Below, in pieces: positions 42,299 to 51,756 of a DNA stretch of 61,188 bases (positions within the stretch are counted from its first letter, which is position 1; every line of letters begins with the position of its first letter). The position numbers and the translations under genes are program-made. The stretch comes from an uncultured Collinsella sp. (GTDB taxonomy: Bacteria; Actinomycetota; Coriobacteriia; Coriobacteriales; Coriobacteriaceae), in the NCBI GenBank assembly GCA_900542305.1, contig UQMU01000009.1, positions 1 through 61,188 on the forward strand, written 5' to 3'. The notes under the pieces are model-generated. The model was not told where the DNA came from. It searched no databases and saw only the letters and a program-made list of their open reading frames with translations.

Positions 42299-44488
42299 CT
42301 AGATTAATTTAGTACTCTCCAGCTTTTCGATAATCCAGTCGTTGGCTTTGATGACCGGGCGGCGGAAGACGACGCCCAGGGCCAGCGACGGAATCAGGTA
42401 GCTCGCCAGAATGCCCAGCTCAACCCAGTACTCCATATGGTAGGCGCCAGCCATGGCGGCATGCATGGCGTTGATGCCATGGGTAAACGGCAGGAACGGA
42501 TAGATCGCCTGGAACACGGGGCCGGTCATCTCGATGGGGAACGTGCCGCCCGAACCGCCGACCTGCATGACCAGCAGCACGACGGCGAGCGCCTTGCCGA
42601 TATCGCCAAACGACACCGTAAGCGTGTAGACGATATTGGAGAACACGAGACTCGCGACCCAGCCCGCCAGCACAAACTGCAGCGGGTTGTCGCACTGGAT
42701 GCCAAAGAACAGGATGTCGCCCGCGCACACGAGCGTTGCCTGCAGCAGGGCCAGACCGCCAAAGAACAGGTAGCGGCCCAGGTAGATCTCGTGCAGGCGC
42801 ACGGGGATGAGCTCGTTGATAAGCTCATCGTCAACCGAGACCTTCATCATGGCCGCCAGCACAATCGAGCCCACCCAGAGCGACAGAATCGTGTAGAACG
42901 GTGCCATGGCCGAACCGTAGTTGCGAATCGGATAGACCGGCTTGCGATCGAGCGCGACGGGGCCGGAAAGCGACACGGCCAGACCCTCGGGATCATTGCC
43001 GATCATCGTCTTGATCGTAGCGAGGTCATCCGACATCAAGGCGCCGTCGAGCTCGTCCTTAAACGCGCTGATCTTGTCCGACGCCTCACCCAGCTGATCG
43101 GAAGCCTTGTTGACCAGCTTTGCAGCCTTGGAGAGGCCCTTTGCCAGCGAACCGGATGCGTCGGTCAGGCCGCCTACGGCGCTATCCAGGTCGCCCGAGA
43201 TGCCATCAAGCGAGTCCAGAATGCCCGAAACCGTCTTCTTGAGCTCCTTGGCCTTAACCGAGAACGTGGAATCGTAATCGGATTTGGCACCCGCGATGCC
43301 GGCCTTGGCATCAGCGATGGCCTGATCGACCTCGGCACGCGAGTTGTTGACCTCGGCCATGCTATCGGAGAGAGACTTCGCGGTAGCCGCCAGATCCTTG
43401 GCATTGTTGCGGTACTCAACGGCGATTCTGCCCAGCGACGTCGCGGCGGACTTGAGGCCTTCCTTCAAATTCTCATCGCTCACCTGGTCGGCAAGGCTGC
43501 GGAGCTGATCGGCCATCGCATCGATATCCTTGGCGCGCGCATTGAGGGCCGCAGCGGCATCGTTGAGTTGGGACACCGTAAGGTCGACATGCTGGTTTGC
43601 GGTGTCGAACGCCTTCGCGAGCTCGGCAGACACATTGTCGAACGAACCCGCACTTCCATCGATTGCGGCATCGATGGCATCGTTTGCCGCCTTAAGCGCT
43701 TCTTTGGAATCATCGATGCCGCTTTTGGCATGTTCCATGAGCTGCTTTGTCGACTCATCGACGGCACCGGTCTGCTTGAGCATGCCGCTCGCCGACGTCA
43801 GCGAATCGGACGTGGAGCTCAAAATGCCCGCCAGCGACGAAGCATTTGCCTGAACGTCTCGCAGGTCCTCAATCGAATCGCCAAGCGTCGAGGACAGGTT
43901 GGCGATAAAGTTGCTGACCTGGTCGGTGCTCATGTAATCGAGCAGGCTGGACACCGTCTTAAGACCGATGCTCGTAATGGTCTCGGTAAAAGTTTCGTTA
44001 ACCTGGCTCTGAACGGCACTCGAACCCTTCTCGGTCACGATCTGCGCGATGGCGTTGGCCTTCTGGTTCTCGTAAAACTCGATATCGGCATGTTTCACGT
44101 CGGTCGAGAAAAGCGTCATCATGTCAGCGCTAAACGTTTTGGGGATAACGACGGCAGCATAGTACGCGCCCGACTTAACGCCCTCGATAGCCTTTTCGCG
44201 ATTGTTGAGCACAACCCAATCGAAGCTCTCGTTGCCGCGTAGGGTGGCGGTCACGTTTTCGCCCACGTTAACCTCGACGGGGATCAAATCGCTCTCGTAA
44301 CCCTCATCGGTGTTGACCACGGCGATCTTAAGATTGCCGGTGTTGCCGTACGGATCCCAGCTGCCGGCGATGTTAAACCACGCGTACAGACACGGTACGA
44401 TAATGAGGCCCATCACGACAACCAAGCCGATCACGGAGCGAGACACGTTTTGGACATCGCGCTTAAACAGATGCAGGATGTTCTTCAT
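42299..44488 (-). CDS. YhgE/Pip-family membrane protein (second of a pair)
   Basis: 729 residues. One N-terminal membrane helix with VPCLYAWFNIAGSWDPYGNTG, the family hallmark, is followed by a long extracytoplasmic coiled-coil region rich in Ala, Ser, Asp and Lys (about residues 170-500), and then five or six C-terminal membrane helices of ABC-2 type (GSGGTFPIEMTGPVFQAIYPFLPFTHGINAM). Relatives include the phage-infection protein Pip and type VII secretion-linked YueB/EsaA. Its ATG directly follows the TAA of the upstream paralogue, with the RBS inside that gene, so the two are co-translated. Confidence 0.9.
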   Translation of the reverse strand: MKNILHLFKRDVQNVSRSVIGLVVVMGLIIVPCLYAWFNIAGSWDPYGNTGNLKIAVVNTDEGYESDLIPVEVNVGENVTATLRGNESFDWVVLNNREKAIEGVKSGAYYAAVVIPKTFSADMMTLFSTDVKHADIEFYENQKANAIAQIVTEKGSSAVQSQVNETFTETITSIGLKTVSSLLDYMSTDQVSNFIANLSSTLGDSIEDLRDVQANASSLAGILSSTSDSLTSASGMLKQTGAVDESTKQLMEHAKSGIDDSKEALKAANDAIDAAIDGSAGSFDNVSAELAKAFDTANQHVDLTVSQLNDAAAALNARAKDIDAMADQLRSLADQVSDENLKEGLKSAATSLGRIAVEYRNNAKDLAATAKSLSDSMAEVNNSRAEVDQAIADAKAGIAGAKSDYDSTFSVKAKELKKTVSGILDSLDGISGDLDSAVGGLTDASGSLAKGLSKAAKLVNKASDQLGEASDKISAFKDELDGALMSDDLATIKTMIGNDPEGLAVSLSGPVALDRKPVYPIRNYGSAMAPFYTILSLWVGSIVLAAMMKVSVDDELINELIPVRLHEIYLGRYLFFGGLALLQATLVCAGDILFFGIQCDNPLQFVLAGWVASLVFSNIVYTLTVSFGDIGKALAVVLLVMQVGGSGGTFPIEMTGPVFQAIYPFLPFTHGINAMHAAMAGAYHMEYWVELGILASYLIPSLALGVVFRRPVIKANDWIIEKLESTKLI

Positions 44489-47305
44489 TTATGCCTCACC
44501 TCCTTTGGAGTGCTTGCCAAGCGCGGTGGTATCTCCATCATTTGTGGCTGTGCTGTCGCTGCCCTGAGATTTATGGTGCGAGCCGATATGCGGCAAGCGG
44601 CCCGTGGACTGATCGCCGCCCTTGGCACCACGCTCGCTGGCGTTGAGGCCAAACATGTGGCGGGCGGCAGGAATGGCGGCCGTGTGTTCGCGCATCTCGC
44701 GACGCAGGTCCTCATCCGAAAGCGCCGAGATGCGCATCTGGGTATTGAGGCTCGCTCGGATATATTCGATATTGATAAGCCAGCCGCAGATGGCAATAAC
44801 CGAGATGATCCAAATGACAAGCAGGATGATCTTGCCGTTATTGTCGATATCGAGAACCGTCGACAGGACAAAGAGCAGGACCTGAACGCCCACCACGGCG
44901 GCAAAACCGCCCTTGATGTAGTACGGGTAGCGATGTTCAAAGGCGACCGCATGATCGAGCAGTTCGCGACGGTACGAATCGGAATCGAGCATGACGCGCA
45001 TGGCCGTGCGCAGCGAGTAGCGCTGGCGCGGCAGGTCGTTGGACTCGCAAATCATCATACCGGTCGTGGAGAGCTGTTTATCAAAGAGCAGGTTAAGGTT
45101 GAGCAGCAGCGGACGCAGCTGCAGGCCGATAAAGAGCGCCACGATCAAGAACACGCCCAGAATGCACAGGTTAAACAGGTAGTTGAACGAATACATGCCG
45201 CCGACCGTCTCGCGCAGCAGATTAATGCCGTAGGTAAAGGGCAGCAGCGGGTGCAGCCACTGGAAGAAGCCGGGCATCATCTCGATGGGGTACATGCCCG
45301 ACGAACCCGGGATCTGCACGATGACGAGAATGACGCCGATAGCCTTGCCGATATGCTTAAACGTGGTGGACAGCGCATAGATGATATTGACGTAGGTGAA
45401 CGAAATGGCGATGCCGCCCAGCACGAACAGCAGCGGGCTGACGCACTGCACGCCAATCACCAGATCGCCTACCGTAACGATGATGGCCTGCAACGCGCCC
45501 AGGATCACCAGGAGCAACCAGCGGCCAAAGTAGCCCTGACGCGCGGTAAAGCTGCCGATGCCTTCGCGATCGACCTCGAGCTTGTAGATGGCGATAAGCA
45601 CGTAGCCGCCCACCCAAAGCGCCAGGTTGGTATAGAACGGGGCAATGCCCGAGCCGAAGCTCTTAACCGGATAGATCGACTTGGACGCGAGCTCAACCGG
45701 AGATGCCATGAAGTCTGCGACGTCATTGACGTCGACGCCCATCAGGTCGGCCAGCTCGCCCATGAACTCGGAGGTCTGTAGCGCCGCGATGTCGTTGGCG
45801 GCGGTCGCAAGCTTGTCCTGGACCTTGGCAAGCGAGGAATCGGTCTGGGACAGCGTGGTCTTGGCCTGGCCGAGCGTAGCGTTAAGCCGCGAAAGCGTAC
45901 CGCGCGCGCTTGCAATCGTGGGCGTGAGGCCAGATACGATACCCGTCAAATCACCCGAGACGGCGGCAAAGGAATCAAGCGCGCTCGAGGCCTTCGGCAG
46001 CGCGTTTTGACCCAGGTCCGTCTGGGCCTGGCCAAGGTTGGTCGCACCGGTCTGAATTGCGTTATTGATAGCGTCGCTGGCACCCGAGACAGCCGCGGCG
46101 TCATTCGCCATGGCGCTCGACTGCGCAGACAGACCGTCCTTGATGCTCTGAAGCTTTTCATTCTGCTCTCGAAGCAAATCGATGGTCGATACAATGCGCG
46201 CGTCAATTTCCTCGGAACCTGTCGACGTGTCATTGGCGAGAATCTCTAAGTGCCCGATAACGGCCTTATTGTGGTCGATCGTCGCTTGGAGAGACTCGAG
46301 CGAGTTGTCGATACGGGTGGTCGTAGATGTGACCGTGCCCGTCAGCTTGCCGATGGCAGCGTTCGCGGAGGCCGACGTCTTGGTAAGCGCAAGGCTGCCT
46401 TCCGAGAGCGCCTTGGAGAGCGAGGCGATAGAGTTGCCCGCCGTGGTGCGAGCTTCGCCCAGCAGGTCGTTACCCTGAGAGATCGCCTGCGTCAGTGACG
46501 GCGCCTGACCCTGCAGGCCGGCAAGTGCCGCATCGGCCGAGGCGATGGCGCCACTCGTCTTATCGATGGCGGCATTCATGTCGCCAATCGAATCGCGCAC
46601 CTCGCCCAAGGTATCGGATGCCTCGGAGACAGAACTTGCCAACGAATCCTGAGTCTGGGTTGCCTTGTCCTTTAAATCGACTCCGGCATCCTTGGCAATA
46701 CTGGCAACGGTCTCGCCCACCGTGGAGACAAATTCCGAGTTGATCTGCTTCTCGATGGTACTTGCACCGGTGTCGGTAACCTTGGGTGCAATGGCGCTCT
46801 TCTTCTCATTGACGTAGTACGTAAGCTTGGGCTGATGGTAGTTGCCGTCGAGCATCGAAACCAGGTTATCCGAGAAGTTCTTGGGGATTACGATGGCCGC
46901 ATAGTACTCACCACTCTCGACGCCCTCCTTGGCATCGGCCGCCGAATCGACGAAGGTCCAGCCCAGCTGATCGTTCTCCTTGAGCTGATCGACGACCTGG
47001 TCGCCCGCGTTGAGATCGCCCACCAGGTCGTTCTGAGTGCCCTGATCGTTGTTGGCGATGGCAATCTTGATGCCCTGAGTATTTCCGTACGGATCCCAGT
47101 TGGCCACGATGTTGTACCAGGCATACAGCGAGGGAATAACGCACACGCCAAGGGTAACCACCAAGGCGACGGGGTTCACAAGCAGTCGCTTAATGTCGCG
47201 CTTGAATATCGCAAAGGAGACCTTTGCGTTGGATAGTTTGCTGCCGAGGCTCACGCTATGACCATCCATCCTGTCGTTGAATCGAATCGTACTATCGACA
47301 ACCAT
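44489..47305 (-). CDS. YhgE/Pip-family membrane protein (first of a pair)
   Basis: About 938 residues with the same plan: an N-terminal helix with IPSLYAWYNIVANWDPYGNTQG, an extracytoplasmic coiled-coil region (about 190-540) and C-terminal membrane helices (GSSGMYPIEMMPGFFQWLHPLLPFTYGINLL). It has an extra C-terminal part with two more helices and a charged, Ser/His-rich cytosolic tail. The start is uncertain: ATG at 47305 or 47269, neither with a strong RBS. With its neighbour it may form a hetero-oligomer. The function is not known in this phylum. Confidence 0.86.
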   Translation of the reverse strand: MVVDSTIRFNDRMDGHSVSLGSKLSNAKVSFAIFKRDIKRLLVNPVALVVTLGVCVIPSLYAWYNIVANWDPYGNTQGIKIAIANNDQGTQNDLVGDLNAGDQVVDQLKENDQLGWTFVDSAADAKEGVESGEYYAAIVIPKNFSDNLVSMLDGNYHQPKLTYYVNEKKSAIAPKVTDTGASTIEKQINSEFVSTVGETVASIAKDAGVDLKDKATQTQDSLASSVSEASDTLGEVRDSIGDMNAAIDKTSGAIASADAALAGLQGQAPSLTQAISQGNDLLGEARTTAGNSIASLSKALSEGSLALTKTSASANAAIGKLTGTVTSTTTRIDNSLESLQATIDHNKAVIGHLEILANDTSTGSEEIDARIVSTIDLLREQNEKLQSIKDGLSAQSSAMANDAAAVSGASDAINNAIQTGATNLGQAQTDLGQNALPKASSALDSFAAVSGDLTGIVSGLTPTIASARGTLSRLNATLGQAKTTLSQTDSSLAKVQDKLATAANDIAALQTSEFMGELADLMGVDVNDVADFMASPVELASKSIYPVKSFGSGIAPFYTNLALWVGGYVLIAIYKLEVDREGIGSFTARQGYFGRWLLLVILGALQAIIVTVGDLVIGVQCVSPLLFVLGGIAISFTYVNIIYALSTTFKHIGKAIGVILVIVQIPGSSGMYPIEMMPGFFQWLHPLLPFTYGINLLRETVGGMYSFNYLFNLCILGVFLIVALFIGLQLRPLLLNLNLLFDKQLSTTGMMICESNDLPRQRYSLRTAMRVMLDSDSYRRELLDHAVAFEHRYPYYIKGGFAAVVGVQVLLFVLSTVLDIDNNGKIILLVIWIISVIAICGWLINIEYIRASLNTQMRISALSDEDLRREMREHTAAIPAARHMFGLNASERGAKGGDQSTGRLPHIGSHHKSQGSDSTATNDGDTTALGKHSKGGEA

Positions 47306-47361
47306 TGTACGTAGGCGCTTTAGCGTCTCAGAGCACAATGGTATTGGGTTTTGCGGGTAGC

Positions 47362-47397
47362 AATATACTACGAAGACGAATTAACGTACAGTTGTAC
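47362..47397 (-). promoter_or_regulatory. Promoter and palindrome upstream of the YhgE pair
   Basis: On the minus strand TATATT (47362-47367) is a -10 candidate. The palindrome GTACAACTGTAC (47386-47397) overlaps the expected -35, which suits repression by a dimeric regulator. No regulator gene is adjacent. Confidence 0.5.
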
Positions 47398-47474
47398 AGT
47401 ATCTTTAATTTCAGCAGGTCACAAAACCACAACCCCGACAAATAATTGATCCCTTGGGGACGGAGGAATCATTC

Positions 47475-47550
47475 AAAAGGAAACGAGAGTGGAAAATCTC
47501 CCACTTCAAGCCCGCATTCGAGCCAAAAGTGGGAGATTATCCACTCTCGT
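47475..47550 (-). terminator. Long hairpin terminator of htpG
   Basis: 47483-47506 and 47527-47550 pair at 23 of 24 positions (arm ACGAGAGTGG...). On the minus strand TTTCCTTTTG follows. It lies 31 bp after the htpG stop. Confidence 0.8.
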
Positions 47551-47581
47551 TCTAATCTAGTTACGGTGCCGTATCCCCGAA

Positions 47582-49606
47582 CTACATCAAGTTGCAAACA
47601 GCCGCCGCGAAGGCAACGGGGTCCTCGGGCAAAATGCCCTCGACCAGCAGAGCCTGGTCATAGAGCAGACCGGAGTACTGCTTGATCTTGTCGGCGTCGC
47701 CTGCCTTCTGGGCAGCGACAAGCTTGTCAAAGACCGGGTGCTTGGCGTTGAGCTCGAGCACGCGTTGGCTCTTGGGCATGCCGTCGGGCGCGCCCTCGGG
47801 TCCCTTCTGGAGCACCTTCTCCATCTCGAGCGAAAGTGGGCCCTCGGTGGTGATACAAGCGGGGGCATCGGTCAGGCGCGCGGAGACGGCGACTTTCTCG
47901 ACCTTGTCACCGAGCGCCTCCTTCATAGCGCTAAAGAGGTCCTCGTTCTCCTTGGTGGCGTCCTCGGCCTCCTTCTTCTCGTCCTCGGTCGCCAGGTCAA
48001 GATCACCGGTCGCAACGTTCTTGAGCTCTAGATGACGATCCTCGACCTCGGGCTCGGCACCGTCGGCCACAGCCTTCTCGGCAGCCTCGCGGGCAGCATC
48101 GTCCTCGTAGATCTTGGGCATATCGGCGGCAACGTACTCACGCATAGCCTGGAACGTGAACTCATCCACATCCTGCGTCAGCAGCAGCACGTCATAACCG
48201 CGGTCGAGCACGCCCTTTACCACGGGCATCTTGGCCAAGCGCTCACGCGAATCGCCGGCGGCGTAGTAGATGGCCTTCTGATCCTCGGGCATGCCCTTGG
48301 TATACTCGGCCAGGGTAATCATCTTCTGTTCCTTGGCAGACCAGAACAGCAACAGGTCGGCGAGCTCATCGGCCTTCATGCCATAGCTCGAGTAAATGCC
48401 GTACTTAAGGCCGCGGCCAAAGTTCTCAAAGAACTTCTCGTAGGCCTCGCGATCGTTGTCACGCATATCCTCAAGGTCAGCGGTGATCTTCTTCTCGACA
48501 CGCTTGGCAATGGCCTTGAGCTGACGGTTCTGCTGCAGCGTCTCACGCGAGATGTTGAGCGACACGTCGGCGGAATCCACGACGCCGCGGACAAAGTTGT
48601 AGTAGTCGGGCAGCAGGTCGTCGCACTTCTCCATAATCAGCACGTTGGAGCTGTAGAGCGCCAGGCCCTTCTCGTAGTCCTTGCTGTACAGATCGAACGG
48701 GGCGCGGCCCGGCACAAACAGCAGGGCGTCATACTCGAGCGTGCCCTCGGCATGGAAGCTGATGGTGCGCGCAGGATCGTCAAAGTCGTGGAACGTGGAC
48801 TTGTAGAACTCGTCGTAGTCCTTCTGCTCGACATCGGAGCTGCGCTTTTTCCAGATCGGCGTCATGGAGTTGACGGTCTCGAGCTCCTGGTAGTCCTCGT
48901 ACTCGGGCGTGTAGTCATCGCCAGCATCCTCGGGCTTGGGCTTCTGGCGGCTCTTGGACACCATCATCTGGATCGGGTAACGCACATAGTTACTGTACTG
49001 CTGAATTAGGCTCTTGAGGCCCCACTCGGTCAGGAAGCGATCGTAGGTCTCGGCCTCGCCGTCGGCATCGAGCTTCTCGTTCTCGCGCAGCGTCAGGATG
49101 ACATCGGTACCGTGCTCGGCACGCTCGCCGTCCTCGATGGTGTAGCCCTCAAGACCGTCGGATTCCCACACATGGGCGACATCCTCGCCGTAGGCGCGGC
49201 TGACGACCTTCACATGGCTAGCGACCATAAAAGCCGAGTAGAAGCCCACGCCAAACTGGCCGATGATGTCGACATCCGAACCCTGCTGCTCGGCGTTCTC
49301 GGTCTTAAACTCCTCGGAGCCGGAATGGGCGATGGTGCCCAGATTGCGCTCGAGCTCCTCGGCGGTCATGCCAATGCCGTTATCCGAGATCGTGATGGTG
49401 CGGGCATCCTTGTCGAAAGAGACGCGGATGGCAAGGTCACCTTGGTCGAGCTTAACGCTCGGGTCCTGCAGGCTCTTAAAGTTGAGCTTGTCGACGGCGT
49501 CGCTCGCGTTAGAGATAAGCTCGCGCAGGAAGATTTCCTTATTGGTGTAGATGGAGTTGATCATGAGGTCGAGCAGTTTTTTGCTCTCGGTCTTAAATTG
49601 ACGCAT
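47582..49606 (-). CDS. htpG: Hsp90 chaperone HtpG
   Basis: 674 residues, slightly longer than the usual 620-640. The GHKL ATP-binding N-domain shows FLRELISNASDAVDKL, DNGIGMT and GQFGVGFYSAFMVA. The middle domain has GRAPFDLYSKDYEKGLALYSSNVLIM and SADVSLNISRETLQQNRQLKAI. An acidic Glu/Lys-rich linker (about residues 500-560) separates it from the C-terminal dimerisation domain and may account for the extra length. The start follows AAAGGAC. Confidence 0.96.
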   Translation of the reverse strand: MRQFKTESKKLLDLMINSIYTNKEIFLRELISNASDAVDKLNFKSLQDPSVKLDQGDLAIRVSFDKDARTITISDNGIGMTAEELERNLGTIAHSGSEEFKTENAEQQGSDVDIIGQFGVGFYSAFMVASHVKVVSRAYGEDVAHVWESDGLEGYTIEDGERAEHGTDVILTLRENEKLDADGEAETYDRFLTEWGLKSLIQQYSNYVRYPIQMMVSKSRQKPKPEDAGDDYTPEYEDYQELETVNSMTPIWKKRSSDVEQKDYDEFYKSTFHDFDDPARTISFHAEGTLEYDALLFVPGRAPFDLYSKDYEKGLALYSSNVLIMEKCDDLLPDYYNFVRGVVDSADVSLNISRETLQQNRQLKAIAKRVEKKITADLEDMRDNDREAYEKFFENFGRGLKYGIYSSYGMKADELADLLLFWSAKEQKMITLAEYTKGMPEDQKAIYYAAGDSRERLAKMPVVKGVLDRGYDVLLLTQDVDEFTFQAMREYVAADMPKIYEDDAAREAAEKAVADGAEPEVEDRHLELKNVATGDLDLATEDEKKEAEDATKENEDLFSAMKEALGDKVEKVAVSARLTDAPACITTEGPLSLEMEKVLQKGPEGAPDGMPKSQRVLELNAKHPVFDKLVAAQKAGDADKIKQYSGLLYDQALLVEGILPEDPVAFAAAVCNLM

Positions 49607-49808
49607 GTGCAGTCCTTTCGCGCTACCCCCGTCCGCAAAAACGGCCCGGTCGCCCGAGCCGAATCGCAGACCTGCTATGTTCAGACTTAGATTTTATAAC
49701 CCATTAGCGCGCATATATACATACGGAATCGAAAAACTGTATGTCTAAGCGCTCCAATGCGTCAATTGCCAAGGAGTGTCCCCAACCGCCGGCAGAAAAG
49801 GAACGTCC

Positions 49809-50309
49809 CTATCTGCCATCTACGCGCTTGGCCATCCAAGCATGGGGCTGGCCCTCGTCTTCGTAGTCCACCGGGGCAATCTGCGTGTAACCCGCCTTGG
49901 CATAGAGCGGCAGCACGTATTCCTGCGCATGCAGCTTAATGAGCTTGGCGCCGGCATCACGCGCGCACGTATCACTGGCCTCGACAATCTTGCTCGCCAG
50001 ACCGAGACGGCGCATGCTCGGCAGCACAGCCACGCGCCCCATAATGTAGGTCTCCCCCGCCGCGACGCCTTCGTCCAAGTCGCACGCCGGCGACACCGGA
50101 GCCTCTGCGTCAGCCGCGCGCTCAAGCTCTTCGGGAAACACGCGCGAGCAACCGGCAAGCTCGCCGTCTACATAGAGCGTCACATGAATGCAGTTCGGAT
50201 CCTCGTCGATAGCGTCAAACTCGTTCTCGTAGCCCTGCTCGTCCATAAAAACGACGCGGCGCACCAACGCCGCGTCATCAAAGCATCCCGTCTTAAGTTG
50301 GATATCCAT
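49809..50309 (-). CDS. GNAT-family N-acetyltransferase
   Basis: 166 residues. The acetyl-CoA motif A is MGRVAVLPSMRRLGLASKIVEAS. The N-terminal VRRVVFMDEQGYENEFDAIDEDPNCIHV and C-terminal HAQEYVLPLYAKAGY resemble the ElaA/YjcF-like branch. The start at 50309 follows GAAAGGGC. It lies 39 bp after cpsB on the same strand but is probably unrelated in function. Its acceptor is unknown. Confidence 0.85.
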   Translation of the reverse strand: MDIQLKTGCFDDAALVRRVVFMDEQGYENEFDAIDEDPNCIHVTLYVDGELAGCSRVFPEELERAADAEAPVSPACDLDEGVAAGETYIMGRVAVLPSMRRLGLASKIVEASDTCARDAGAKLIKLHAQEYVLPLYAKAGYTQIAPVDYEDEGQPHAWMAKRVDGR

Positions 50310-50348
50310 GGCTGCCCTTTCATTCAATGCGAACGTTAGGGACAGATT

Positions 50349-50999
50349 TTAGCGAAAATGAGCTCCGCGCACGCTAAACTTCGCGCGAGCCTTCGCCAGG
50401 CAGTCGTAATGACCCACGTTATGGGCATCGCTCGCGATGAAGCTGTACAGGTTCTGATCGAACAGGCGCTGTGCCGGCTTTTTCTCGCGACCAAAGCGAC
50501 CGCCGGCAATAAAGTCCGCCGAAGCCTGCAGCTTGCAGCCCATATCGACCAGGCGCTCCGCCACGCTTACATCCTTTTGAACCGCACGATAGCGCTCAGG
50601 ATGAGCGATGATCACCTGGTAGCCACGGCACTGCAAATCGTAAATCGTGTTCTCGTACTCTCTAAACGCATACGCATCGGCATGCGTCGAAAGCTCGAGC
50701 AGAAACTCGTTGGTCCCATCGAAATGCAAGTGATCCGCGGCATCGATACCAAGCTCAACGAGCTTTCGATGGTTGACCTCGAAGCCCATCTGGAGCGGAA
50801 AACCGTCAGCGTTATCGCGCAGCAGCTCAAAGGCATCCCACATCTTGTCGTAATCAAAATAGGGATCACGGCAGTGAGGAGTGCAAACGATTCTGGTTAC
50901 ACCGGCCCGCTTGGCAGCCTCGAGCATCGCCAAGCTCTCTTCGAGATCGGCGGCGCCGTCGTCTACACCCGGCAAGATATGGCAATGAATGTCACGCAT
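50349..50999 (-). CDS. CpsB/CapC-type tyrosine phosphatase (PHP family)
   Basis: 216 residues. The metal-binding His motifs of the PHP fold are present: MRDIHCHILPGVDDGA, CTPHCRDPYF, VIIAHPERY and ASDAHNVGHY. Such Mn-dependent enzymes dephosphorylate bacterial tyrosine kinases that control capsule or exopolysaccharide length. It follows the kinase gene by 17 bp, making a Wzz-kinase-phosphatase operon. Confidence 0.92.
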   Translation of the reverse strand: MRDIHCHILPGVDDGAADLEESLAMLEAAKRAGVTRIVCTPHCRDPYFDYDKMWDAFELLRDNADGFPLQMGFEVNHRKLVELGIDAADHLHFDGTNEFLLELSTHADAYAFREYENTIYDLQCRGYQVIIAHPERYRAVQKDVSVAERLVDMGCKLQASADFIAGGRFGREKKPAQRLFDQNLYSFIASDAHNVGHYDCLAKARAKFSVRGAHFR

Positions 51000-51016
51000 A
51001 GGTCAGCCTTAATCAA

Positions 51017-51754
51017 CTAAACGTTTGCTCGGTTGGTGAAGATGCCCTTTTTGGAAGTGCCCTGATCGTCGGAGCCCTTCTTAACCTTCTTACCGTCCTT
51101 GGTGTAGTAAGAATAGTAGTACTCGCTGGTCTCGGTCTCACAGTAATTCATGACGGTACCGATGAGCTTGACCTTCTCGGACTTCTTAAGCTGGGCGATA
51201 GCGTTGAGCGCCTCTTCGCGCTTGGTAAAGTCCTCGCGCACCACGAACAGCGCGCCGTCGGTCAAGCTGGCAATCTCGGCAGCATCGATGAAGGTGCCGA
51301 CCGGAGGAGCATCGAAGATGACGTACTGGAACTTGGCGGACAGTGCCTTTACCAGCTTGGCAAAGCGATGGGAGACGATGATGTCGGCAGGATTGGGAAT
51401 GTGCGGCTCGGCATCGAGGAAGTAGAAGTTCTTCTGACCCGTCTCGACAATTGCCTGGTCAATGGAGATCTGCTCGGAAAGGACCGCATAGAGTCCGCCG
51501 CGCGAACGAACGCCGAGCATATCGGAAAGGGACCTGCGGCGCATATCGGCCTCGACCAGGAGCACGGACTTGCCGCTCGTGGCGATTGCCTGAGCAAGGT
51601 TAATGGAAACCGTAGACTTGCCCTCGTTGGGAATCGAGGAGGTAACGGTGATGGTGCGAATGGGGTCATCCACGCTCGCAAAGCGGATGTTGGCCAGAAG
51701 GGTCTTGGCGGCATTCTGTACAACGAGCTTATCGGTGTTCTTTGCCTTAGCCAT
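51017..51754 (-). CDS. Bacterial tyrosine kinase, CpsD/CapB type
   Basis: 245 residues. Walker A is SSIPNEGKSTVSIN, Walker A' is VLLVEADMRR, and Walker B is YVIFDAPP. The C-terminal tyrosine cluster SEYYYSYYTKD is the autophosphorylation site. It has no membrane segment and relies on the CpsC-type activator encoded 3 bp upstream. The cognate phosphatase follows. Confidence 0.94.
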   Translation of the reverse strand: MAKAKNTDKLVVQNAAKTLLANIRFASVDDPIRTITVTSSIPNEGKSTVSINLAQAIATSGKSVLLVEADMRRRSLSDMLGVRSRGGLYAVLSEQISIDQAIVETGQKNFYFLDAEPHIPNPADIIVSHRFAKLVKALSAKFQYVIFDAPPVGTFIDAAEIASLTDGALFVVREDFTKREEALNAIAQLKKSEKVKLIGTVMNYCETETSEYYYSYYTKDGKKVKKGSDDQGTSKKGIFTNRANV

Positions 51755-51756
51755 GC

